From the NCBI GenBank assembly GCA_015178975.1, contig WHVD01000089.1:1-64000 (forward strand): a stretch of DNA of 64,000 nucleotides. The letters run 5' to 3'. A program made the position numbers and the translations under genes. The notes beneath the pieces are model-generated. The model saw only the letters and a list, made by a program, of their open reading frames with translations. It was not told the DNA's origin and made no database searches. Shown in pieces: positions 1-11,889 of this stretch (its first letter is position 1; every line of letters begins with the position of its first letter). Origin of the DNA: Hysterangium stoloniferum. Lineage: Eukaryota > Basidiomycota > Agaricomycetes > Hysterangiales > Hysterangiaceae.

Positions 1-3000
1 CTTTTTGATGGTACCTCAAACTCCGTAATCTCGCAAGCCTGCGAACTCCGACTTCGGTTCCCGTGTGGAACCTTTCAGACAGTTACATTTTTTGTAACAC
101 AGTTGGACTCGAGCTGCTCCGTGGTTCTAGGACATAACTGGCTCACCCGCTATAATCCGTTGATTGATTGGGTATTGGGCAGTATCCATTTCCGAACCCT
201 GTCGGCACCCGATACGACTGGTCCGTTTCCGCCTGTTTCGGCAAATATGGCTTCTACAGCACCTCCGGCCCCCGTGGCAAATCCGAGCTCTCCGCCGCCC
301 ATCTCTCTAATAAACGCCGCAGCTTTTATGAGAGCCATCAAGTTGGACGGCTCCCGAGCATTTACAGTCAATCTTAAAGTTGACGAAGTCACCGGTCGCT
401 TCGCATCCCCGGTGACCGAACCGATCGCAGATTTAGAAGGTGTTCCTAAAAAATACCATGAATTTGCAGATGTCTTCAGCAAACAAAAAGCCGATCGACT
501 CGCCCCTCACAGGCCTTACGATTTGAAAATTGATATTGAAGATGGTTCACATCCGCCCCTAGGCCCAGTTTATCCTCTCTCGCAGTCCGAATTATCGGCT
601 ATCCGAGATTTCTTGGATGAACATTTGGCTATAGGTTTTATCCGACCCTCAAAGTCTCCTATGGAGCCCTGTCCTATTCGTTCGGAAAAAAGATGGTTCC
701 CTTCGACTTTGCGTTGACTTTCGAGGACTAAACGCGATTACTCGAAAAGACAAGTACCCATTACCACTAATCTCCGATTTACTCGACGCCCTCGGAAGGC
801 CCGAATTTATACAAAGATAGATCTCAAACACGCCTATCATTTGGTTCGGATCGCCGAAGGTGACGAATGGAAAACAGCTTTTCGCACTCGCTATGGTTCC
901 TTTGAATGGTTAGTGATGCCTTTTGGCCTCACCAACGCTCCGTCGGTCTTTCAACGTTTTATCAACGACGTCTTTTCCGACCTACTTGACGTCTTTGTCA
1001 TTGTGTACCTAGACGACATCCTCATCTTCTCCGAAGACCCTACACTTCATGATGAACACGTCCGTGAAGTCCTCCGAAGACTCCGAAAACATGGTCTTTT
1101 TGCGAATGGTAAAAAATGTTCTTTTGATGTCGACACAGTTGAATACTTAGGCTTCATGATGGAACCCGACAGTCTCCGCATGGACGACTCTAAAATTCAA
1201 GTCATTCAAGATTGGCCGGAACCCCGAAAGGTTAAAGATATTCAGTCCTTTTTAGGCTTCGCCAATTTTTATCGCCGTTTCATTCACAATTACTCAAAAA
1301 TTACCGTTCCGCTCACTCGTCTTACTCGCAAAGACACCCCGTGGAATTTCTCCGACGAATGCCGATCGGCATTCCAGGAATTGAAAAGTGCGTTTACATC
1401 CGCCCCTATTTTGTCGCACTGGAAACCCGATGTTCAACTCATCGTGGAAACTGATGCTTCGGACTATGCGCTTGCCGCGATATTGTCCATTCTGGACACC
1501 GATGGTGAAGTACACCCAGTAGCTTTTCTGTCTCGCACATTTTCGGCGCCCGAACTCAACTACGATGTTCACGATAAGGAATTACTCGCAATCTTTGAAG
1601 CTTTCAAGACATGGCGACATTATTTGGAGGGCTCGGCCCACCCGGTAGATGTTATTACAGACCACAAAAATTTAGTTTACTTTTCAACCACAAAACTTCT
1701 CACCCGTCGACAAGCTCGATGGTCCGAATACCTCTCCGCTTTCAACATGGTAATTCACTTCCGTCCCGGCCGCCTTGGTGGAAAACCCGACGCTATGACT
1801 AGATGATGGGACGTCTATCCTAAAGAGGGGAGTAGCGACTACGCCACAGTTAATCCGCATAATTTCAAACCTATGTTTTCATCGGAACAACTGTCCGCGT
1901 CTATCCGAGCCACTTACCTCATTCATCCAGTCTTGCGAAGTGTTATCCTTATGGATACTGAAAAGTTACATCAAGACATACTATCGGCAATTCCATTAGA
2001 CCCAGTCACCAAAGCACACCTCGATAACCCGTCCGACCCCGATCAACCCCGATGGTCATTAGACTCACAAGGTTTCATTCGACTTGACAATCGCATTTAT
2101 GTACCGGATTCCGACACCCTTCGGCTGCGAATCCTACAACATAAGCACGACCACCCAATCTCAGGACATTTCGGCCTCAATAAGACCCTCTCACTCATTA
2201 GAAGAGAATATACATGGCCTGGCATCCGAGATTTTGTTAAGCACTATTGTAAATCCTGTACTACGTGTTTACGCTCTAAATCACAGCGACACAAACCATA
2301 TGGCCTACTCAAACAATTACCGATACCGGAAACACCTTGGAACTCGATTTCTATGGATTTTATCGAGCACCTACCGGCATCTGAAGGTCACACAGCAATC
2401 CTAGTTGTTGTGGATCGGCTCTCAAAGCAAAGTATTTTCATTCCAACATATGACACGATAACATCTGTACAGTTAGCTGAATTATTCGTTACCCACGTAT
2501 TCTCCAAGCATGGCGTTCCGTCGCATGTCACATCCGATCGCGGATCCGAGTTTGTCTCTCACTTCTTTAGGTCACTCGGAAAAGCACTAGACATGAAGTT
2601 ACATTTCACTTCGGGCTATCACCCGGAAGGCGATGGACAAACCGAACGCATGAATCAAACCTTGGAGCAATACATCCGTGTCTATTGCAACTATCAACAA
2701 GACAATTGGAAATCACTACTACCGCTGGCCGAATTCGCATACAACAACGCACCGAATGCCACTACTGGCATTTCGCCTTTCTTCGCAAATAAAGGCTACA
2801 ACCCCAACATCGCAATCCACCCGGAACGCGATCTCGCATCCGCCCGTGCTCAAGACTTTGTTACAAACCTCGACGAGCTACATCAAGAACTTCGTAAAAC
2901 TATCGCAATGGCTCAAGAACGATACCAACGGTCTGCGGATAAAAACCGACTTCCACCTCCTGATTTCAAGATCGGAGACCGAGTATTCGTTAAAGCCGAG

Positions 3001-3531
3001 TTTTTCCGAACTACTAGACCTTCTAAGAAGCTCTCTGAAAAATATTTAGGTCCTTTTGAAGTTATAGCACAAGCCGGCACGCTTTCATGGACGCTTCGGC
3101 TCCCCGACAACATGCGTGGAGTGCACCCAGTATTTCATGTATCTATGTTAGAACCTTGTGTTCCTAACAATATACCGGATCGCATACAGCCACCACCTCC
3201 ACCCGTGATTATTGATGGGGAACCCGAATTCGAGATATCAGAAATCCTAGACTCAAAAATCGACAATCGCCGACGCTCATGCAAATTACTTTATTTGGTC
3301 AAATGGGCTGGCTATGAAGGTACAGATGAAGAAACTTCATGGATCCTAGCTACAGAGCTCGGTAATGCCTCGGAAATCGTTTTAGGGTTTCACCAAGCTT
3401 ATCCGAACAAACCCGGTCCTCTCAATTCCTTATAAGTCTATCACGCAGTACCCGACCTTTTTCCGACTATGCCTTATGTTTTCACGCTATGATTTGTTTG
3501 TTTAAAAAGAAAAACCGATATATTTCACTAT

Positions 3532-4510
3532 CTAAGTTTCTCCCTCTACAACTTCTCCCTCCTCTCCGACCTCCGAACCCTCCTCCGCACCGACAGCCAC
3601 CGATACCACACCACTGACCTTCTCCGAAACCCCAATTTCATGCCCACCGCAACTCGAGACTTCCAAATACTGCTCAAGTTGACCACCGAGAGACTCGATA
3701 ACACTGGTTTGTTTCTCCAGCCCGACGCCCAAGAGTTGCAATTGTTCAGTTATGAGCCCTTGTTGTCGCAACATCTCATATCGGTACCGACTCGTCTCCG
3801 AGAAGTAGGTCCGCATGAGGCGGTTTTGCTCTTCTAGAGCATCGGCCTGTCGCTCCTGGAATGAACCATCGGCCCCCGGGAAAACACACCCAAGCTTCTG
3901 ATCAGCGCACTCTTGACAAGTGCGGCCCCGACCATTGGTCCGGGGATGACAGGTTCGACCCCGTTTCGTGCACCGATTGCACTTGGGGTCATTTTCGGGC
4001 CCTGCCTTGGGGGCCTGCTTTTGTTTCTATAAAAAAAAAATTATTTAGGAAGTTTTTTTTAGGAAACCGAACCCACCTTGGGGCTCGACGGCCCCGGTGC
4101 ATCCTCCTCGTCCTCCTCTCCCTCTTCATCATCGGACTCCGAAGGCGTTGCAGCCTTGCGCTAACAGATATTGTCAGTAAGGTTCGCAAAAGACACCAGA
4201 GCCGACTCACTTTTCCCTCCCGCTTCTTTTTTGCCGCCTCCTCCCGCACCCGATCGGCCTCCTGCTGCTTGTTCTTTGCAAGCACTGCTTCCCAGTGCTT
4301 GCGCGCGGCCTCTTCTGCCGCCTGTTTCTTTTCCTCGGCCTCGATGGCCGCCAACTCCTCCTTCTCTTTCCGCTCCTCCTCTTCACGCGCCTTTTTCTTC
4401 TGCTCGAGTATATGCCGACGCTCCTTCGCGTTCGCCGTACCACTCGGCGCCAACATGGGCGCAACTGTTAACCTAACCGGGAAGGGCTTTGACCCCGAGC
4501 CTATGGTCAT
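3532..4510 (-). CDS. Antisense gene: coiled-coil / Zn-cluster protein carried in the gypsy element
   Basis: Three open segments (4211-4510, 4077-4160, 3532-4026) are joined by two 50-bp GT-AG introns and total 879 nt, giving 292 residues with no interruption. Residues ~30-100 form a highly charged Lys/Glu/Ala coiled coil. Residues ~101-128 are an acidic linker. A Cys cluster follows at ~140-175 with pattern CNRC..RGRTC, then RGRTC.EC...KLGC. This resembles fungal binuclear zinc clusters and the CxxC..RGxxC proteins often annotated as hypothetical in Agaricomycetes. A second helical segment and an acidic tail (GEEGEVVEGE) follow. The gene is antisense to pol, between the chromodomain and the 3' LTR, and starts about 170 bp from the LTR, so its promoter may lie in or near the LTR. 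Function is unknown; nucleic-acid binding is inference from the Cys cluster. The start is the first in-frame ATG of exon 1. Confidence 0.72.
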
Positions 4511-4683
4511 GGTGGTTAAAGGAAGGGAAGTGGAATTTCAAGCGCCAGGAACTCTCAAACTTTTATATGCAAACTTTTGCCGAGTCACATGATGTTTGAC
4601 ACACCCAGCCGTACCCGACAAGTTTTTACGTACGGGATCTAGATTTTCGGCCTCCTTGGGATTTCGGCCAAAAGGGGAGATAC

Positions 4684-5403
4684 TGTTACGACCGTGTCGC
4701 AACCCTATCGGCCCCGAGGTTATCGCCACTTGTCAACGTTTCAAGTCATCCTCTCGGAAACCATCGGCCCCGAAGCTGACGAATGTTTCGCGAAGATCAA
4801 ACTCCATTTACGCCCACGTCAAATAACTCGTATTGTCTGGTCAAACTTTGATACGTCCCCTTTATTATGTTGATCCGTTCAATCTTATGTTTCGCATATG
4901 TCTATCTATATTTGTAGTCCTCGAACCATTTCCTTTTACTGTAATCCCGCTCTCGGTTATCATCGGCCTCCGAACTAATCATAAACTTCCCGTTCCTAGT
5001 CAAGCTTATTGTTAATACCGTGTTCCGCCCTTCTCCCCATTAGTATTTTCCAGACACCTGTTACTTGTATATGAACCCGCTGTAATTGTAGTTACTAGGC
5101 AATCAGAATATCGACTCAGAATACCCTCATACACCTGTATCAGTCTCATACTAAGAATCCCCCCATCCGCCTTCGCGTGCGCTCGCCCACTCCCGGCCCC
5201 GACCCCTTGGCCCGACGCTCGACTTGTCCTTCAATTCCGATCGGTATCACGCCGAAAGGTACTCACTAGGATTAGTCTTCGCCCGCCCGAAATTTAAGGA
5301 CAACCTACGGATATTTGCGAGGGCACAGCATATAAGCTGAAGCCAAGTCCTTCCGATCGGTCCCCGTCGGCCACCGACATTAGTCAGTTTCTAGTTCTTA
5401 ACA
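4684..5403 (+). repeat. 3' LTR, family A
   Basis: The 720-bp sequence begins TGTTACGACC and ends TTCTTAACA. It matches the solo LTR at 60664-61386 nearly base for base, with scattered substitutions, which fixes both ends. The sequence right after it (TGAACC...) is the interior of a family B LTR, so the element inserted there. Confidence 0.93.
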
Positions 5404-6793
5404 TGAACCGCGAAGGTCGAGTTCCACTCTAAGGTCTTTGCGCTCATCGACGCTATAGTTGTTAAGTTCCCGAACAAAGCTCCACGGATAGTCCCGCGGA
5501 GGTTTCCAGTAACTATTCCGAACACACACTTGCCTCCGGGAAATAGTCCCACGGAGTCCCTGGGCAATAGGTCCCGGGAAAGTTCCGGGGATTATTAGTA
5601 CAAGGAATGGTGATATCAGAATAATTACCAGAAAGTCTGGTGAGCGACTGAGATGGACTTGGCTTCAGCTTATAGGCTGCACCCTCATACACTCATTCGG
5701 GTGTCCATATTTCGAGCTGACAGAATGCATACAGAAAGATATAGATTCCGGAGTTCCTGTGGGAGTTCCGGGAATCGAGTGTGCAGACAGACAAGAGGAC
5801 TAGAGACTGTTCAAGGATCAAACTTGTTCGGGGGAAAACTAGTTCGAGATTGAAACTGGATTCTAAGTACATGAATATAGCAGACTTATATAGACTGTGA
5901 AATGTAATAATACCAAATCCGGTATTAATGAGAGGCAGAACTATTAAACATAAAACGAAACAAGTAAATACTAAACTGGGAATAGGGATGGAACGGAACG
6001 GGAGCAGAGAACGAATCATGATAGATCATTTAACCATAACTGGAGCGGGGCTCAGTTAGAGGGGTTCCGGAAGTCCGGTCGGAGTCCGGTGACTTGGTGC
6101 ACAGGATAGTGTCAGGTATAGACAGGCTTGATGTGCAGGAGGTCCGGTGGAGTCCGGTGGGTTTTCCGATGACTGGTGTGTGAGACGCAGAGACAGATAA
6201 CAGGAGCAGGGTTCTATGCTCTGTTAGAGGGGTTCCAGGAGTCCGGTGACTGGTACATAAGACACAGAGTGTCGGGTGTACATAGATTGGAGTCCGGAGT
6301 CCGGAGGAGTCCGAGGACTGGTGTATGAGACATGGAGGGTTAGGTGCAGACAGGTGGGGTGCGTACAGAGAGTCAGGCATAAACAAGTTGACATGTGGGC
6401 TCCCGTGGGAACTCCGGTTGTTACTATACAATATAGAGGGTCGGGAGCATGTAGGAGGGGGTCCGGGGGCCCGGAGGCCGGCAGGTTTCCCGGTTCCTGA
6501 CAATAGTCGACTCGCGCTATTATCTCTTTACTTCAGATAATCGGCTTCTCGTTGATTATCTATTTACATTTAGCTACGAGTTGCACCGTAAAGGTCAACT
6601 CTTCTTCGTTCTCTCATTCTAGCCGTCAAGAGCAACTGTACAGTTGCTCTTGTGACGTGTAGCGTGTCTCCTTGCTAGTACTGTCAGTCTAGCAATCTAC
6701 AGTATTGTACTGAATGGTCAATACTTTCTAATAGTAGTTGAATAAACACTATTCTTCATATATTGAGCGGTAGGAATCTAACGACTCTTCACA
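5404..6793 (+). repeat. Family B gypsy LTR fragment, split by a solo LTR
   Basis: Bases 5404-5459 and 6508-6793 match, in reverse complement, the complete family B LTR at 32048-32690 and end in the family's terminal CTCTTCACA. The left part was displaced by the family A insertion and is not in the window. A different LTR (5460-6502) interrupts it. This is old sequence used at least twice as an insertion target. Confidence 0.85.
5460..6502 (+). mobile_element. Solo LTR, family F (1,043 bp)
   Basis: Begins TGTTAAGTTCCCG and ends GGTTCCTGACA. The 5-bp duplication ATAGT lies at 5455-5459 and 6503-6507, and the flanks read continuously as family B LTR when compared with 32340-32355. The right half is rich in degenerate GGAGTCCGG-type repeats. 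No open reading frame or internal region is present, so this is a solo LTR of an element whose body is not in the window. Orientation is uncertain. Confidence 0.85.
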
Positions 6794-7079
6794 GAGACGG
6801 CGTGGTAGAGATATTAATAGGTTGAGGGCGTGGTATTCTTTTGAAGTTGGGGAACTTGGGTTTGGGTTGTTGCTCCTGCGACATAGTGTACTGAGTAGAG
6901 AGGTTGACGTGGAGGGAAGAGATAGGGGGAATGAAATTTTCTTTAGTGAATTTACGTATTTTATATTAATTTCAAGCTCCGCTCGGTTATTGAAGTGAAA
7001 GGCTGAGGAGGAAGAAAGGGGGGGGGTAGAGCTAGAAGTAGATAAACAGTGTTGTCGTCATAAGGATGTGAAATGATTA
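6794..7079. other. Junction between family B LTR and the - strand gypsy element
   Basis: 286 bp with no coding capacity seen. It probably includes 3' untranslated sequence of the - strand gypsy element that starts at 7080. No 3' LTR for that element is recognisable here, and the neighbouring LTR has the opposite orientation. Confidence 0.4.
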
Positions 7080-9812
7080 TTAAATTCGATAAATAGTCTT
7101 GTAAGCTCTAAGAAGAGCAGGAGCATTACGAAGGTCATTGCCATTTAACCAAGTGTCCTCCTCCGGTCCATATCCTTTCCATCGAACCTGGAAAAGGAGT
7201 CGATTTCGATGCTTTTTGTGCCCTACTATAGCTTCTACTTCGTACTCCTCGTTGTTACGATTGAGTTCTCGAGGGTTCTTGAGTAGCTCCCTGGATCCAA
7301 ATTCCTTAGGGGAGAGGTGGTACTTTTTAAGATGGTCTCGATTAATCACTGGATGTAATTGATATTCCGAGGGAATGCGGAGTCGGAAGACTTGAGGATT
7401 GATCTTTTCCAAGACCTCAAATGGCCCTATCCATCTTTGTATAAGTTTTCTCCTGGGTCCCTTGGCTTCGATGAGCTCGAGAGAATGGGGATTAATCAGA
7501 ACATAATCTCCCTCTAAGATATCTTCCACTAATCTCCATCTCTTGTTGTAACTGCGAGCTTGGGTTTCTTGTGCTCGCGCAATCGAATCCCGTGCCACTT
7601 GTCGGTGATTTTCCAATTCTAAGATCCATTGGTCGGCTACGGGAACCACAGGGTCATCCCCTCCCAGACAGCTAGACATTCCTCTTGGTAAGTAGCCCAT
7701 CAGCAAAAACGCCGGCACATAGCTCGTTGAGCTTTGAACCGTCGAATTGTAGGTATGAGCCACTACTTGAGTCCATTTAGACCATTCCTCCTTCGAAGAG
7801 GCGCAGTACGCTCTGAGCATTTGCTCCACGATAGCATTAGTGTTCTCCATTTGACCGTCGGTCTGAGGATGGTGGGACAAGGATACTGCAAGGGCACTTC
7901 CGTATACTTTGCAGACTTCTCTCCAGAACCTACAGGTCCACCTCTTATCTCGATCACAGATTATCCTTGAAGGCAGGCCGAAAGGAGCGGGTACTTTATT
8001 CATGAAGATTCGCGCGAATCCTTCTGTGGATAGATCTGAAGTGGTGGGTTCACAGATTAAGAAATGCGTGAGTTTATCCACGGTGACGAAGATGGTGGAA
8101 TAACCACCCTCTGTAGAAGGAGGCAATCCAGTAATCATGTCCATCGAGACAACCTCAAATGGCCTTAGGGGTACATCCGCGGGTTGAAGAGCTCCTTGTC
8201 GAGCGGAATGATCAATTTTAGTTTTCTGGCATATGTCGCAGCTGCGAGCGTACGCCACGCAGTCATGCAACATCCTCAGCCAGAAGAAATGGTCTTTCAT
8301 CAGATTACAGAGCCTGTGGCTGCCTGCATGAGCTCCTTCGAAAGGATTATCATGTATCAGCTTGAGTATGGTTGTCGTCATGCTGCTAGGAACACAGATT
8401 CGACTTTTCCAGTCCGAATCTCGAAAGAAAAATAGCTTATTCTTGCCGATAAAATAATGTGAAGGGGTGGCTACCATGTTTGGAGAAATGGGATCAGCGG
8501 CGTAATAATTCCTGAAGGCGGGATCCTTCTGGTATCCATCGCCAAGTTCTTTAGCGTAATTTTCGTCAATCTCTATAAGCAATTGTGGATTCGAGAGAGT
8601 AAAATTCACTTCATCGGTTTCATCGTTTCTGGGGAGATTGTGCAAGTCCCATTTCGTTTGGGGGACCTCTTCCATGGTTCCGACTGGTTCGACTAACTCA
8701 TGATGAGTGAGAAAGATGGCTTTTTCCGCTGGTGTGTTCTCCCATAACGTCTCATTGTCATTCCGGTTATAAGAATCCGCTACGATCAGTAAAAGGTCGT
8801 CTCTTGCGGGCCTAACATAGTCCGGTACTCGAGGAAGTCTGGACAGTGGGTCAACATTGCTATGTATTCGTCCTGCTCTATGTAGGATTTCCAGACCGGG
8901 GTATGCAGCGTATACCACCCGCCATGCGGCCAGTCGATGATTAGTATTCTCATAAGATCTGGCCCATTGTAATGCCGCATGGTCAGTGATCAGAAGGATA
9001 TGTTCGCCTTCGATAAAGGGCTGGAAATGGACTAATCCTTCTTTAGCGGCCAATGCTTCTCGCTCTGTGGCTGAATAGTTACATTCTGCTTTCTTGAGCG
9101 TACGGCTCCAATAGGCGATAACGTGTTCGACCGTGACACTGGTGTCATCACAATCTGCAGCCCAGGAATCCATCCAGGTGAATTCCAGCTCCTTGGTTTT
9201 ATAATGAGTAACGAAAATGGGCACGTCTCGTGATTGATCGAAGGCTGCTCGTGCTTGGGCATAAATTTTCATATCCTGAAGGTCTTTAAGCGTCATTTTC
9301 TGTATTTGTTGGAGACAACATCCTAGCGTGAAGTCTGAAGTGTCTGTGTAAAACCGATAAGGCATACCGCTTGCGGGGTGTCCGAGTACTGGAGCTGAGC
9401 TCAACACAACCTTGATGTCCTCAAAAGCTCAGGCGTGTTCAGAATCCCAATTCCAACGAACTCCTTTCTTCAAGAGGTTGAAAAGTGGAGCGACCGTCCA
9501 GGAGTAAAATCGTATATACGTGGAGAAGTACAGAACCATTCCTAGAAAACGTTGAAGATCTGCTATCTTAGAGGGCGTCGCCAATTCTAATATAGCGGCG
9601 ACCTTTTCTTGATGGGTCGAAAAGCCGAGTCTAGACACCTTATGTCCTAGTAGTAGAATCAAATTATACCCCACATAGCACTTTTTGGGCGAGAGAGTGA
9701 TTCCTGCAGCAATTATGGCTTGTAAAACCTGATCTAAATAAATGTTCTAGATGATTGTCCCATGTCTTAGAAAAGATCACAATGTCGTCAATATAAACCA
9801 GGCAGAGTATCC
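7080..9812 (-). CDS. Fossil pol, 3' part: RT end, RNase H, integrase, chromodomain
   Basis: On the - strand the segment shows the RT catalytic strand (VYIDDIVIFS near 9770-9800) and the RT connection domain (9429-9674). Next come RNase H (DTSDFTLGCCLQQ near 9330), the integrase zinc finger (HAGSHRL...CDICQ near 8230-8330), the integrase core (SMDMITGLP near 8140, ICDRDKRW near 7950, HPQTDGQMENTN near 7860), and a C-terminal chromodomain (VEAIVGHKKHRNRLLFQVRW near 7160-7230). Within the family the integrase joins cDNA to chromatin and the chromodomain helps choose heterochromatic targets. This is a broken retroelement, not a host gene. Confidence 0.88.
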
Positions 9813-9817
9813 ATAAG

Positions 9818-10325
9818 TGTGAAGAGTGGCGGAAGTTCTGACCATTCTATATACGAAGAAATGAGTAGAAAGGAAGAATATTGACCTATTCGGTGTAATA
9901 TAAGAGAAAGTGAGAGAAAGAGCACGAGATGACGAAGGAGTCAACGAGTGCGATGGTTCGAGTGGAGGCCTCGACTATTACAGTTCGAGGCCAGAGGTGT
10001 TCAGTAGTTCAGATAATGCTACCTAAGTGGTAGCTGACACGTTACCCTGATCACCGCTTGTAGTAGACCTAGTTTATGTCTTACGATGGTGGTCAGGGTA
10101 ACGTGTCAGCTACCACTTAGGTAGCATTATCTGAACTACTGAACACCTCTGGCCTCGAACTGTAATAGTCGAGGCCTCCACTCGAACCATCGCACTCGTT
10201 GACTCCTTCGTCATCTCGTGCTCTTTCTCTCACTTTCTCTTATATTGCACCGAATAGGTCAATATTCTTCCTTTCTACTCATTTCTTCGTATATAGAATG
10301 GTCAGAACTTCCGCCACTCTTCACA
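9818..10325. repeat. Fold-back (palindromic) LTR: 238-bp arms, 32-bp loop
   Basis: Left arm 9818-10055 is the U5-side half of a family C LTR on the - strand. Right arm 10088-10325 is the same half on the + strand, with only a handful of mismatches. The loop is 10056-10087. A normal LTR of this family is about 474 bp and begins TGTGAGGAGTATGC; here its U3 half is replaced by the inverted U5 half. The outer edge of the left arm coincides with the target duplication. Confidence 0.9.
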
Positions 10326-10453
10326 GTGGTGATCCGAGCCAGACCATACTTTCCCTACGAAGAAAACCTCTTTTTATATTCAATACGAAATTCTAACTAC
10401 ACAGCTGCGAGGTCTCAACATTCGCAACTTCGCAAAATGCTGTCTGGAACTTC

Positions 10454-11653
10454 TTGCACGCTGAGCGTTGCGAATCTGGTCAAATGGAAGGTAACTCGAA
10501 CTTCGAGCAGTCGAGTCCCTTGGAAAGGCAAAATGCTCGCATCTTCATAAAGGATACCCTGGTCTTCCCGCCGAGACAAGTTATGCTCGAGCATCATGGC
10601 CAACTACTTTATTCGGAGCCTGTCAATGTGAAGTGGAGCTCCTACTACGCTTCTCGAGTTTCGAGAGATAAGGTTGTCACTGCCACAAAGAATTACAAGA
10701 CAAGGTACCCATCCATGTCTACGAGAATAGCCATCTGGCTGGGAAGGTACCATGGCATCATATCAGCACATGATTTATTCACTTCACCTGGAACTCTTGA
10801 CGAGGTAACAAAGTCGATTCCAAAGTGGTCAAACGAAGTGATGTCCTTCCGAGAAAAGGGAATAGCGGGTATCAAGATGGAATTGTTCATTCTGCTCTCT
10901 GATTTACTTTGTGTGCATGATGATTTGCTACAGATTATGCATGTATTGCTCGGAGGGGACCACATCGTGCCAAGGGTTGATACAGATTTCATTTACATTC
11001 AAACATTGAAGGAATCCATATACGGTAAACCCTCGAATGTGTGTTTCGCCTACTTTACTCTCAGGTCAAAATTGATGCATAACCTGGAGAGATGTAACAA
11101 GATAATGGCGGAATTGCTCAGTGGATTTGATGAGCCAGAACGAACATCTTCATCCTCCAGCTCTGGTCCCTTTCACAAAGAATGTCCTGGAATCTATGCC
11201 AGATCAACTGCCAAAAACGGACAGTCATCCTTCTCGAATGCATCTGCAGAAAAGATCACAGCCAAAGTCGTCTCCAGTTCCCCATCATCCTCAGGTCGAG
11301 ATTCACAGTGTCCTGACGAATCTCGCCATCCATCACCTATCCATCCTATCCCATTTACTCCACCGAGTGGACCCTCCAATAAGTTGTCCAATAGCTCGAA
11401 TGATTGGGACTGCAGTAAAGGGTTGGAAACTAGGGGGCAGAAATCAGATGATGGTTCTGACAATAGAAAAGGCTCAGAACAGGACTCACCAACGGTAAAG
11501 GCATCCCATCTTGCAGGACTCGACAAAAGCGTTCCCATGGAGATACCACCAGAAATTCGTCGACACAAGCCCCTAATTTCAGAATGGGGGGCACTGATGA
11601 AGTTTCTGCAAATGGAAGGTGACCACGGACACACCGCACTGGATACCCCTTGA
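10454..11653 (+). CDS. Accessory ORF of the non-autonomous element (399 aa)
   Basis: One open frame starting 128 bp after the LTR. It is collinear with the accessory ORF at 19905-21119, sharing WLGRYHGIISAHDLFTSPGT, HDDLLQIMHVLLGGDHIVP and FAYFTLRSKL. The C-terminal ~150 residues are Ser/Pro-rich and low in complexity. No protease, RT or integrase follows. The start used is the first ATG after the LTR in this frame. Function is unknown; see the accessory ORF entry in the - strand gypsy element. Confidence 0.6.
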   Translation: MHAERCESGQMEGNSNFEQSSPLERQNARIFIKDTLVFPPRQVMLEHHGQLLYSEPVNVKWSSYYASRVSRDKVVTATKNYKTRYPSMSTRIAIWLGRYHGIISAHDLFTSPGTLDEVTKSIPKWSNEVMSFREKGIAGIKMELFILLSDLLCVHDDLLQIMHVLLGGDHIVPRVDTDFIYIQTLKESIYGKPSNVCFAYFTLRSKLMHNLERCNKIMAELLSGFDEPERTSSSSSSGPFHKECPGIYARSTAKNGQSSFSNASAEKITAKVVSSSPSSSGRDSQCPDESRHPSPIHPIPFTPPSGPSNKLSNSSNDWDCSKGLETRGQKSDDGSDNRKGSEQDSPTVKASHLAGLDKSVPMEIPPEIRRHKPLISEWGALMKFLQMEGDHGHTALDTP

Positions 11654-11889
11654 CAGACCAAGCCGAGGACAGATACATTTCCATTTGACCCGGGACACTC
11701 CCTCAAAATTTATGTCGTATGGAGGACCATCGTGATGTTGCAAGATTGTTCTGGAACAACAATGTCGCAACAGGGGGGCAGTATATGGGGTATAGGAGAA
11801 GGCACATGGATCGTCATCTACAGCCAGCAAGAGCATGCAAACAACTATGTCACCAGTCTTGCCGATGAAACGGTCGAGAGCTGGTGCAG

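Larger units (their letters stand above)
1..5403 (+). mobile_element. Ty3/gypsy chromodomain LTR retrotransposon, 3' part (family A)
   Basis: Fossil retrotransposon entering from the left edge; its 5' LTR and gag lie outside the window. Parts in order: end of the aspartic protease (motif GHNWL..YNPLIDW near 130-170), reverse transcriptase (FGLTNAPSVFQRF near 925-960, YLDDIL near 1010), RNase H (ETDASDYALA near 1450), integrase (HHCC zinc finger near 2150-2270; DDE core with SMDFIEHLP, TSDRGSEF and HPEGDGQTERMN near 2350-2650), and a C-terminal chromodomain (LVKWAGYEG..ETSW near 3300-3345). A purine tract (AAAAGGGGAGA) lies just before the 3' LTR. The order RT-RNase H-integrase-chromodomain is that of chromoviruses. 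The element is broken, with few breaks in the part seen, and looks fairly young. It sits inside an older family B LTR that resumes at 5404. Confidence 0.93.

Noticed and set aside
1815-1840. Central purine tract (AAAGAGGGGAG) in the family A element
   Set aside because: It lies in sequence that reads as coding and resembles the 3' purine tract only briefly; no evidence of use as a priming site.
6508-6793. 3' LTR of the - strand gypsy element starting at 7080
   Set aside because: Orientation is opposite to that element and the family (B) differs from its 5' LTR (D).
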